Position numbers and translations under genes: made by a program
Assembly: GCA_937974135.1 (NCBI GenBank)
Contig: CALJIH010000151.1
Coordinates: forward strand, 1-7,289
Source: an uncultured Cocleimonas sp.
GTDB taxonomy: Bacteria; Pseudomonadota; Gammaproteobacteria; Thiotrichales; Thiotrichaceae
DNA length: 7,289 nt
Reading direction: 5' to 3'
The notes under the pieces: model-generated
What the model saw: only the letters and a program-made list of their open reading frames with translations
Database searches by the model: none
What the model was told of the DNA's origin: nothing
In this document: piece after piece, positions 1-5,137 of the stretch
Layout of the letters: each line of letters opens with the position of its first letter
How positions within the stretch are numbered: the stretch's first letter is position 1

Positions 1-518
1 AGTCCTTTGTCAGATATTTTATCACCAGTTTCATTTTCTAACTCAAGCTTACTTTCTCGAACACCTAATGCTCTATCGATAAAAACATAGTCACCACGAG
101 AGTCATTCTCTGTAAGATGGCCAATAAGCGTGTCAGATTCGGACACCCACTCATGAAAAATCGCATTAACTTCGTAATACTTTTTATCTTTTGTTTCATC
201 ATAGAGTGCTTTTAAAGCTGCTAAACGCGTATTGCCGCCTCTAAAGAGAAGAAACTTTTGAGGATCATCATTATCAGGACGTTGTGAGACTGATAGAGTC
301 CCTTCTAAGCCTTTGGCTTGGATAGAGACATAGACCTCATCATATTTATCGTTCTTTGTGATACGAGGATTTTTATCGTAAAAGTCAATTTCATCGATAG
401 TTAATGTGAGTAATGTGCCTGTTTTATAGGTTTGTAATAAATTCTTAGTCCGCTTGCTACCTGCATTTAGTTCTTTGCTAATGTCAGAGGCTTGGTCTTT
501 TGATTTTTTATTAGTCAT
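1..518 (-). CDS. parB: ICE-type ParB family protein, 3' end cut off by window edge
   Basis: The first 172 residues are visible; the C-terminus lies left of base 1. ParB-like proteins bind centromere-like DNA sites and work with the ParA ATPase to keep a replicon or element in dividing cells. Seen: a basic, polar N-terminus (about 1-35), NPRI at 50-53, the core box GGNTRLAALK at 94-103, and ENDSRGDYVFIDRA at 137-150, which leads toward the expected helix-turn-helix region. Known: chromosomal ParB proteins have GERRxRA in the core box, the CTP-binding motif; GGNTR is typical of the ParB family found in PFGI-1-class ICEs. The ATG at 518-516 follows directly on the TAA of parA. Its ribosome binding site, GGAGGG, lies inside the last parA codons, so the two genes are very likely translationally coupled. 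Family is assigned from memory of motifs. Confidence 0.85.
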   Translation of the reverse strand, partial: MTNKKSKDQASDISKELNAGSKRTKNLLQTYKTGTLLTLTIDEIDFYDKNPRITKNDKYDEVYVSIQAKGLEGTLSVSQRPDNDDPQKFLLFRGGNTRLAALKALYDETKDKKYYEVNAIFHEWVSESDTLIGHLTENDSRGDYVFIDRALGVRESKLELENETGDKISDKG

Positions 519-1352
519 TTACTTACCCTCCACGAAAGCTTCACATTCGGCTGACAGATGGGGAAGGATTTCACTAATGAGTTCGCACATATGTCCTTTT
601 GCACGATTGTCTAGTCTATGAACAGGTACTTTTTGAGTAGCTGCCCTTTTGTATATAACTAGATCTGGAATAACGGTATTTAATATTCTGACTTTCGATT
701 TTGATTCTGCAAATGTTTCTGAAGTAAGTTCTTTAGCAAACAGTTTAGAGTCGTTTGTATTTGCCATCCTATTGATAAAACCATAGAGCTGGCCAATCGG
801 GGCTAATGCTTCGATCATTTCGATCATCCCTAGAGTTCCACGTTTAAATTCTCTTGCAGATAAAATATCGGGTGGAATAGGGGAGACTAGCAAATCTGCT
901 GCTAATACCGTGGTATGTTGAAGAGGTGAATCCGCTCCAATGGAATCTATTAATATAAAGTCGTAATGAGGACGAAGGCTTTGAAGAGTAAGATTTTTAA
1001 GAGTAGTTCGTCCTGCTGGACGAGCTGCTATCCAAGTTTCTAATTCTTTGTCAGGATCGTTTGAAAGAGCGATATCAAGGTTATGGATGTCCGTCTTTGA
1101 AATGGCATCTAGAGGATCACCATCATTACGAACTAAATTCGTAAGGCCACCATCAGATTTTTCAGTAATATTGAAATGTGATGAGAGACTGGCTTGTGGG
1201 TCTCCATCAATAAGGAGGACTTTATAATTTAAATCAGCCAGTAAACCACCTATATTGGCAGTTTTAGTTGATTTTCCGACTCCACCTTTAGTGGAACAAA
1301 AAGTAATAACTATATTGTTTCGTTTATCTTCCGTTTTAACTTCCATGTTCAT
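519..1352 (-). CDS. parA: ParA/Soj-type partition ATPase of the ICE
   Basis: This 277-residue P-loop ATPase of the ParA/MinD group partners ParB in segregating or maintaining the element. Seen: the deviant Walker A motif KGGVGKST at 22-29 with the signature lysine (K22), LLIDGDPQAS at 46-55 (the A' motif), and a Walker B-like FILIDSIGADSP near residues 131-143. There is no N-terminal helix-turn-helix extension, so it is the short type rather than the P1/F ParA type. The chosen ATG (1352) has AGGA 4-5 bases upstream; a second ATG two codons in (1346) would have better spacing and could be the real start. The gene is head-to-tail with parB, without a gap. Its leader lies in the hairpin-rich ICE end (1353-1603). 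No convincing sigma70 promoter was found for it, so readthrough from the tRNA promoter or a promoter needing an activator is possible. Confidence 0.93.
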   Translation of the reverse strand: MNMEVKTEDKRNNIVITFCSTKGGVGKSTKTANIGGLLADLNYKVLLIDGDPQASLSSHFNITEKSDGGLTNLVRNDGDPLDAISKTDIHNLDIALSNDPDKELETWIAARPAGRTTLKNLTLQSLRPHYDFILIDSIGADSPLQHTTVLAADLLVSPIPPDILSAREFKRGTLGMIEMIEALAPIGQLYGFINRMANTNDSKLFAKELTSETFAESKSKVRILNTVIPDLVIYKRAATQKVPVHRLDNRAKGHMCELISEILPHLSAECEAFVEGK

Positions 1353-1369
1353 TGTTCCTGAATTAGAAT
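1341..1369 (+). promoter_or_regulatory. Possible rightward promoter inside the parA 5' end
   Basis: TTCCAT (1341-1346) is followed by a 17-bp spacer and TAGAAT (1364-1369). The -10 is good; the -35 matches the consensus in only about half its bases. It would start an RNA near 1376 that runs rightward to the terminator at 1421-1474, antisense to the parA leader. The -10 sits in a small palindrome (TAGAA-TAT-TTCTA, 1364-1376) flanked by CCTGA/TCAGG (1357-1361 and 1377-1381), which could also be an operator. Proposed mainly because a rightward terminator needs a transcript. Confidence 0.27.
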
Positions 1370-1375
1370 ATTTCT

Positions 1376-1474
1376 ATCAGGGATTAAGGAATGTCATGGG
1401 TACTCCCCTGTGACATTCCAGCCTCAACCGTTTTCTACTTCCAAATAGACAAGTAACGGTTGAGGCTTTTTTTT
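1376..1474 (+). ncRNA. Candidate antisense small RNA opposite the parA leader
   Basis: Seen: two consecutive stem-loops on the plus strand. The first has a perfect 9-bp stem (1388-1396 with 1411-1419) and a loop containing GGG-TACT-CCC, which can pair further and exposes a CTCCCC stretch. The second is a 12-bp stem followed by eight T residues (see the terminator entry). No rightward gene lies upstream that would need this terminator. Inferred: a transcript of about 100 nt starting near 1376 would have the shape of a bacterial small RNA. It would be fully complementary to the parA 5' untranslated region, so it could control parA-parB expression or copy number. The start is hypothetical. Confidence 0.32.
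1421..1474 (+). terminator. Strong rho-independent terminator, rightward
   Basis: GCCTCAACCGTT (1421-1432) pairs perfectly with AACGGTTGAGGC (1455-1466) around a 22-base loop, followed by eight Ts (1467-1474). There is no T tract on the opposite side, so it acts only on plus-strand transcription. It would end the candidate antisense RNA and would also keep rightward transcription of the ICE from running antisense through the tRNA gene. Confidence 0.75.
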
Positions 1475-1500
1475 GCCTGATACATTAATCAAAACAAAAC

Positions 1501-1539
1501 ATTACGGGTACACGTACACGCATGAGTGTTTTTCGTAAT
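1501..1539. repeat. Short repeat cluster at the ICE end
   Basis: Seen: ATTACG (1501-1506) and CGTAAT (1534-1539) form an inverted repeat. Inside it is a perfect tandem hexamer GTACAC-GTACAC (1508-1519) and an ACAC/GTGT inverted pair. Such short repeats about 65-100 bp from a recombination site could be arm-type integrase or excisionase binding sites. That role is inference only; the repeats are short enough to arise by chance. Confidence 0.35.
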
Positions 1540-1571
1540 AAACAAGAGATTGTGTGGCGGAAGCCAAGAAT

Positions 1572-1596
1572 AGGACTGGAAGAAATTTCCAGTCCT
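1572..1596 (-). terminator. Perfect hairpin just downstream of tRNA-Thr, probable tRNA terminator
   Basis: AGGACTGGAA (1572-1581) pairs perfectly with TTCCAGTCCT (1587-1596) over a 5-base loop, starting only seven bases past the encoded CCA of the tRNA. Read leftward it is followed by ATTCTTGGCTT, a poor U tract, so termination may be leaky. Because it lies on the element side of the tRNA 3' end, it is probably ICE sequence that replaces the native tRNA terminator. Alternatively it is part of the attachment site. Confidence 0.5.
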
Positions 1597-1603
1597 ATAA
1601 AGA

Positions 1604-1679
<76 letters not shown>

Positions 1680-1688
1680 GAAGCGGGC

Positions 1689-1717
1689 ATTCTATTAAAG
1701 CTAGGCTGTTTAAGCAA
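1689..1717 (-). promoter_or_regulatory. tRNA-Thr promoter (sigma70 type)
   Basis: On the minus strand, TTGCTT (-35, 1717-1712) is separated by exactly 17 bp from TAGAAT (-10, 1694-1689). GCCCGC follows between the -10 and the start, the GC-rich discriminator typical of stable-RNA promoters under stringent control. The tRNA begins nine bases after the -10, so the 5' leader is only two or three bases. Upstream, 1728-1747 is nearly all A/T, in the position of an UP element. An 8-bp inverted repeat, GCATTCTA (1687-1694) with TAGAATGC (1720-1727), brackets the promoter. Confidence 0.8.
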
Positions 1718-1747
1718 GGTAGAATGCAAAAAAAATGGTAAAAAATT

Positions 1748-1783
1748 ACCCAGCTGAAATTTCTTTCAGCTGGGTTTGTTTTT
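1748..1783. terminator. Bidirectional rho-independent terminator
   Basis: ACCCAGCTGAAA (1748-1759) pairs perfectly with TTTCAGCTGGGT (1764-1775) around the loop TTTC. On the plus strand it is followed by TTGTTTTT; read leftward it is followed by AATTTTTT. The leftward direction would end transcription of the gene at 1936-3372 and keep it out of the tRNA promoter. No plus-strand gene nearby needs the rightward direction. Confidence 0.8.
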
Positions 1784-1798
1784 GACTTCACGAAAACC

Positions 1799-1836
1799 TT
1801 ATTATTATTGTTAGCCGGCCATATTATTATTATTTA
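1799..1836. repeat. Duplicated ATT-rich arms around a GCCGGC palindrome
   Basis: Two nearly identical 15-base (TTA)n-type arms (1799-1813 and 1822-1836) flank GCCGGCCA. This is low-complexity, microsatellite-like sequence in the non-coding gap between the terminator and the 478-residue protein gene. No function is evident. The rest of the gap (1837-1935) holds only weak hairpins. Confidence 0.4.
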
Positions 1837-1935
1837 GTCTGTGGCTGTTTACCTGAAATCGCGGTCTATTTTACGGCTTGTCGCTGAATTGAAACTGAAC
1901 CGTTCGTCGGTTTTGAAAAAACAATTGATCAATTA

Positions 1936-3372
1936 TTAATCACATAAACATCCAAAGAATTTGTTTTCTATGATTTGCTCAGCAATGCCTTCAGGTAACG
2001 CATCTTCCCAACTACCTCTACCTTTACTCATTTTCTTTAACACTTCTCGAGAATATATCTGGAATAGTTCTTTATCGCTGGTTTCAATGCCATAGATAAA
2101 ATTGTTTTGTAGAAGGTGCCTATATAAGAAGCGCAAATGCTCCTCGACTTTTATTTCAGTAAAGTCACTCACCTCGCCACTCATATTTAGTTCAGGGTAA
2201 ACAAATAAGCGTGTATTATCAGGAAATAGTTTGCCAAAGCCCTCAAGAATACCGCCTTCTATGCCTTTATAACTTTCTTCATCAAAAATTTGCTTGACGT
2301 TTATGACACCGACAACAATGCCTATTTGTAATTTAGTGTATTGTCTAAAGAAAGCTCGTAATGAGAAATATCGCGTGTAATCTGATATCAATACACTGTA
2401 ACCCAATGAATTTAGAAGCTGTACACGAGCTATGATGTCTTCTTCAGTGGCTAATAAGTCATTACCACGCATGTCATTTAAGGATATTTCAGCTAGTACA
2501 ACAGTATTGTCTTCATTAACATCATCGAGTTTCTTGAAAGATTCTAAACCCTGTTCGATCATGTCTACATTAAGTCTGGTTACTGGTCTGAACGATCCAC
2601 GAATTGTAAGCACATTTTTCTTGTACAGCATTTCTGCGGGAATTCCTACGGAGCCATCTGGATTAAACATAATCGCGCGTGTTTTCCAGCTTCGAATTAA
2701 ATGTAAGTTAATGCTGCGGTTATCCAAATCTTCAAAGTAGGGGCCTTTAAACTCAATGGATTCGATTTCAATACGGTTATGCCAAATATTATCGCTCAAT
2801 GAATCGATAAAACTTTTTGGGTTTTCAAAGTAATAAAAGGCGGCATAAATGAAGTTAACGCCTAATCGACCTAACGCATCTTGTTGAAGCTCAAAATTTT
2901 CATCTTTCATGCGTACATGAAGAATAATTTCAGAGGGTTCTGCACCTGGGTACATTTGAATTTTTACGCCACTCCAAGCATGACATTCGTTATTGCGATT
3001 AAAACTCTTTGCGGCTACGGTTGTTGCATAAGCAAAGAACCTTGATTCTTTTGGACGAGAATCGCCAACACGTTGGCCAACGAGTTCGAATTCTTTATCC
3101 AACATCGCTTCAACGCGTGCCTTACTCACATATCGTCCACCCTCTTGAATGCCGTAAATAGCATCAGAGAATTGCATATCATAGGCTGAGATAGTTTTTG
3201 CAATGGTTCCTGCAGCTGCGCCAGCTTTAAAAAAGTTACGCGCAACTTCTTGACCTGCACCGATCTCAGCAATCGTTCCATACTTCTTTTCATCAAGATT
3301 AAGCCGCAATGCTTTCTCAATAGTACTGCGACTACTCACATTCTTTTTGCGGTTGTTGATGTTTTGTTCCAT
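1936..3372 (-). CDS. Conserved uncharacterised protein, 478 residues
   Basis: I recognise the family but know no experimental function. Homologues of this length share the N-terminal run STIEKALRLNLD and the motif EIGAGQEVAR (36-45); from memory, databases label some of them TonB-dependent receptor or nicotinate-nucleotide adenylyltransferase, with no support in this sequence. Seen: no signal peptide, no beta-barrel features and no transmembrane segment, so it should be a soluble cytoplasmic protein. EIGAGQ is glycine-containing and Rossmann-like but unproven. Other conserved-looking stretches are FSDAIYG (68-74), GRYVSKARVEAMLDKE (79-94), ILHVRMKD (150-157), MFNPDG (235-240) and RGSFRPVT (258-265). 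The C-terminus ends in a Cys-x-Cys pair (475 and 477). The ATG at 3372 has AGGG nine bases upstream and lies 14 bases after a perfect TATAAT. The gene stands alone, divergent from the ferredoxin gene, and a 24-bp repeat shared with that gene's promoter overlaps its -35 region. Confidence 0.9.
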   Translation of the reverse strand: MEQNINNRKKNVSSRSTIEKALRLNLDEKKYGTIAEIGAGQEVARNFFKAGAAAGTIAKTISAYDMQFSDAIYGIQEGGRYVSKARVEAMLDKEFELVGQRVGDSRPKESRFFAYATTVAAKSFNRNNECHAWSGVKIQMYPGAEPSEIILHVRMKDENFELQQDALGRLGVNFIYAAFYYFENPKSFIDSLSDNIWHNRIEIESIEFKGPYFEDLDNRSINLHLIRSWKTRAIMFNPDGSVGIPAEMLYKKNVLTIRGSFRPVTRLNVDMIEQGLESFKKLDDVNEDNTVVLAEISLNDMRGNDLLATEEDIIARVQLLNSLGYSVLISDYTRYFSLRAFFRQYTKLQIGIVVGVINVKQIFDEESYKGIEGGILEGFGKLFPDNTRLFVYPELNMSGEVSDFTEIKVEEHLRFLYRHLLQNNFIYGIETSDKELFQIYSREVLKKMSKGRGSWEDALPEGIAEQIIENKFFGCLCD

Positions 3373-3386
3373 GAATTTGTACCCTA

Positions 3387-3415
3387 ATTATAGCCCGATC
3401 AAAACACCCTAAAAG
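3387..3415 (-). promoter_or_regulatory. Promoter of the 478-residue protein gene
   Basis: A perfect TATAAT (minus strand, 3392-3387) lies 14 bases before the start codon, so the leader would be very short. At 17-bp spacing the -35 position reads CTTTTA (3415-3410), far from TTGACA. This poor -35 lies inside the first copy of the 24-bp repeat, as expected for a promoter that depends on an activator (or is blocked by a repressor) bound there. Confidence 0.6.
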
Positions 3416-3431
3416 TAGGGGGGTGTCTTTT
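3408..3431 (+). repeat. 24-bp direct repeat, copy 1
   Basis: Identical over 24 bases to 3533-3556. It opens with the inverted repeat CCTA-AAAG-TAGG, extended here to CCCTA/TAGGG, then has a run of Gs and GTGTCTTTT. It covers the -35 region of the leftward promoter. This copy also has ACACCC just upstream (3404-3409) that can pair with GGGTGT (3421-3426) ahead of five Ts, so it could act as a weak rightward terminator. A regulator binding site is the preferred reading, because the second copy lacks that arm. Confidence 0.7.
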
Positions 3432-3532
3432 TAACCTTAAGAATAGAATGTTTTTAAAGTTTTATCTCGTAAAATCTGATGAAAACAATCGTATTCTGAT
3501 TAGAATTATGAAATTTATATTTGATTTAAATG

Positions 3533-3556
3533 CCTAAAAGTAGGGGGGTGTCTTTT
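3533..3556 (+). repeat. 24-bp direct repeat, copy 2
   Basis: A perfect second copy of 3408-3431, in the same orientation and offset by 125 bp (close to 12 helical turns). It ends 15 bp upstream of the ferredoxin -35, a typical position for an upstream activator site. The roughly 100 bp between the copies is AT-rich and contains no gene. Confidence 0.7.
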
Positions 3557-3571
3557 AAATATATTAACAAA

Positions 3572-3599
3572 TTGAAAATTACACCAATTGTGATGTAAT
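3572..3599 (+). promoter_or_regulatory. Ferredoxin gene promoter
   Basis: TTGAAA (3572-3577), a 16-bp spacer and TGTAAT (3594-3599), each one mismatch from the sigma70 consensus. The RNA would start near 3606, giving a leader of about 25 bases before the ATG at 3631. Repeat copy 2 lies directly upstream. Confidence 0.6.
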
Positions 3600-3630
3600 A
3601 CAAAAAAGTAAAAAAGCAGAGAATCGCATC

Positions 3631-3978
3631 ATGACTTTTGTCGTAACCGAAAATTGTATCAAGTGTAAATACACCGATTGCGTCGATGTATGCCCAGTTG
3701 AATGCTTTCACGAAGGTCCCGAGATGTTGGTTATTGATCCTGATGAATGCATAGATTGTGCTTTGTGCGTGCCAGAATGCCCGATTGATGCGATTTATGA
3801 GGAGGATGATCTTCCTGAGGATCAATTGTTTTTTATTGATATAAACAAACAGCTTTCTGCTAAGTGGCCAGTCATTGAAGCAATGATACCTGCGCCTGAA
3901 GATGCAGATGATTGGAATGGCATGCCAGATAAAATTCGATTTATCGAAGATGAATTGGAGGAAGAAGATGAAGAATAA
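3631..3978 (+). CDS. fdxA: Seven-iron ferredoxin ([3Fe-4S][4Fe-4S]), FdxA type
   Basis: This 115-residue soluble electron carrier closely resembles Azotobacter vinelandii ferredoxin I as I remember it. Seen: cysteines at 9, 12, 17, 21 and 25, and at 40, 43, 46 and 50. By analogy with ferredoxin I, C9, C17 and C50 bind the [3Fe-4S] cluster and C21, C40, C43 and C46 bind the [4Fe-4S] cluster; C12 and C25 are the conserved non-ligand cysteines. The C-terminal extension (about 57-105) with the WPVIEAMIPAPEDADDWNG region is typical of the family. After that comes an extra very acidic tail (DELEEEDEE) beyond the usual end. The ATG has only a weak AGAG ribosome site nine bases upstream, but the N-terminus TFVVTENCIKCKYTDC matches the family. 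It is monocistronic, with its own promoter and terminator. Likely partners are reductases or iron-sulfur assembly, but no context identifies them. Confidence 0.95.
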   Translation: MTFVVTENCIKCKYTDCVDVCPVECFHEGPEMLVIDPDECIDCALCVPECPIDAIYEEDDLPEDQLFFIDINKQLSAKWPVIEAMIPAPEDADDWNGMPDKIRFIEDELEEEDEE

Positions 3979-4004
3979 GCAATTTACAAATTTACCTATC
4001 ACAT

Positions 4005-4034
4005 AAAAAAGCCCGCGATCTTGCGGGCTTTTTT
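4005..4034. terminator. Bidirectional rho-independent terminator
   Basis: GCCCGC (4011-4016) and GCGGGC (4023-4028) form the stem around a 6-base loop, flanked by A6 (4005-4010) and T6 (4029-4034). It serves both the ferredoxin gene (from the left) and the convergent gene ending at 4051 (from the right). Confidence 0.92.
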
Positions 4035-4050
4035 GTGTGTAGAAATTAAT

Positions 4051-4878
4051 CTAGTAATTTACCGTTTGGCAACAACCAGAATAGTATTTATCGTTTATGG
4101 TTGCATTTACTTGGTAAGCTAATGCACTTTGAGTCATATCATTGTAACAAGCATTGGTTTTTTCAAGATTCACATCAACAATATTACGTCCTTTTGTTCC
4201 GCCAATATTCATGCGTAATTTACTCGGCGATGCCCAAGCATGGTATTTAATAGGCACATTGTAACCTGCTTTTTGCGGAAACTTCACCTGCATGTTTTGA
4301 TTAGACATATCAAGTTTGATATTCCAATAACTTGGGTTTTTTCCGTTGCAAGAGAGGATCTCTTTGTTTTGCGAACGTTTCAGCGATTCAGAGTATGAAA
4401 CTTTTTCTGCAATAGTTTCCTCCAAGGTTTGATCATAACGATCACCAGCAAGTTCTTGAGGGCGTTCACTTAACGATTCAACTTGTTCTGGAATAACTCT
4501 AGAGACACTAGTTGATGCAGTTTTTGATGCCTTAGGATTACGTGATGCTATTTTATTAGCATGCAATAAAACCCCTGTTTTCTTTAAATGTCGTCCCTTT
4601 ACCCAGCCTTTATTTTTATTCCAATTAACCTCGACCCAATTAGCGCCATCAACCACGCGTTGCTTGCCAGTTTCAGTTAAATCTATGGCATTGTAAGGAA
4701 GTTTAACTTTGATTCTTGATTTATTACTCGGCCATGCACGCATTTTTAACGTATTGCTTGGCGAGACTTTAGTGACTTTGAAAATAGTAACTTTAGAATC
4801 GGCATAAGCTAAAGATAAGCTTGCATCGAACATTATTAATGCAATCACAACTAGCGCCGATAGCGATAAGTGCTTCAT
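4051..4878 (-). CDS. Secreted SH3-like domain protein with a cysteine-containing C-terminal domain
   Basis: A 275-residue exported protein of unknown role. Seen: a signal peptide at 1-26 (basic MKH start, hydrophobic core, AYA cleavage site before D27); an SH3b-like domain at about 30-100, with LKMRAWPS (44-51), NWVEVNW (80-86) and GWVKGRHLKK (91-100); a polar linker at about 101-172; and a C-terminal domain at about 173-275 with four cysteines (177, 244, 269, 270) suited to disulfides in the periplasm. The ending C-Y-N-D-M...INDKYYSGCC resembles the end of COG3650-type envelope proteins, where a Cys-x-D-x-M-S motif precedes a G-C-C/A end; that link is from memory. SH3b domains often bind peptidoglycan, which is inference here. 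AGGGG lies seven to eight bases before the ATG, a strong ribosome site. The 259-bp gap to miaB (4879-5137) must hold both divergent promoters, but I could not assign either with confidence. Confidence 0.88.
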   Translation of the reverse strand: MKHLSLSALVVIALIMFDASLSLAYADSKVTIFKVTKVSPSNTLKMRAWPSNKSRIKVKLPYNAIDLTETGKQRVVDGANWVEVNWNKNKGWVKGRHLKKTGVLLHANKIASRNPKASKTASTSVSRVIPEQVESLSERPQELAGDRYDQTLEETIAEKVSYSESLKRSQNKEILSCNGKNPSYWNIKLDMSNQNMQVKFPQKAGYNVPIKYHAWASPSKLRMNIGGTKGRNIVDVNLEKTNACYNDMTQSALAYQVNATINDKYYSGCCQTVNY

Positions 4879-5137
4879 AGTGTTTCCCCTTTATTATTTG
4901 GTATAAAACTGCCCAAGTCTTATACAGCTCCACTGTTGAGCATACTCATGTTAACTTAAATTAAGGAATATTTCAAATAAGTAACATTAAGTTATCTAAG
5001 CTAAGTAACTGCTGTTAAAGGAATAATCATTCTTTCAGTCATGGGTATGAGTTCTTGTATAGTTTTAATGACAAGTAAATCAACATCGCGGATAATATCA
5101 CCCCAATTTAACTACACTAAATTAGAGAATTTCTAAC

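Larger units (their letters stand above)
1..1603. mobile_element. End of an integrative and conjugative element (partial)
   Basis: Seen: a parA-parB pair transcribed away from a tRNA-Thr gene, with non-coding, hairpin-rich DNA between parA and the tRNA 3' end. Known: ICEs of the PFGI-1/pKLC102/ICEclc type insert at tRNA 3' ends and carry parA (soj) and an unusual parB near one end. The ParB here has the GGNTR box and ENDSRG...FIDRA segment that I associate with the ICE-specific ParB family. Inferred: 1-1603 is the parA end of such an element, with its boundary at or just inside the tRNA 3' end. The integrase, conjugation genes and second attachment site would lie left of the window. A remnant element cannot be excluded, but both partition genes are open with intact motifs. 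Confidence 0.72.

Noticed and set aside
1898..1934. Hairpin AACCG/CGGTT and palindrome AATTGATCAATT just after the 478-residue gene, as its terminator
   Set aside because: Stems are short and AT-rich or lack a proper T tract; the 1748-1783 hairpin is a far better terminator for this gene.
2432..2740. 102-codon plus-strand frame inside the 478-residue protein gene
   Set aside because: Antisense shadow of a conserved gene, with no start signals.
3126..3320. 64-codon minus-strand frame within the same conserved gene
   Set aside because: Overlaps the conserved N-terminal region in another frame; no support of its own.
3526..4002. 158-codon open frame on the minus strand opposite the ferredoxin gene
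   Set aside because: Shadow of the clearly real ferredoxin; hydrophobic, low-complexity translation with no ribosome site or family resemblance.
4940..5137. Promoter for miaB, for example TAATAT near 5093 with ATGACA upstream
   Set aside because: The spacing (19 bp) is too long and no other pair fits well; not supported enough to list.
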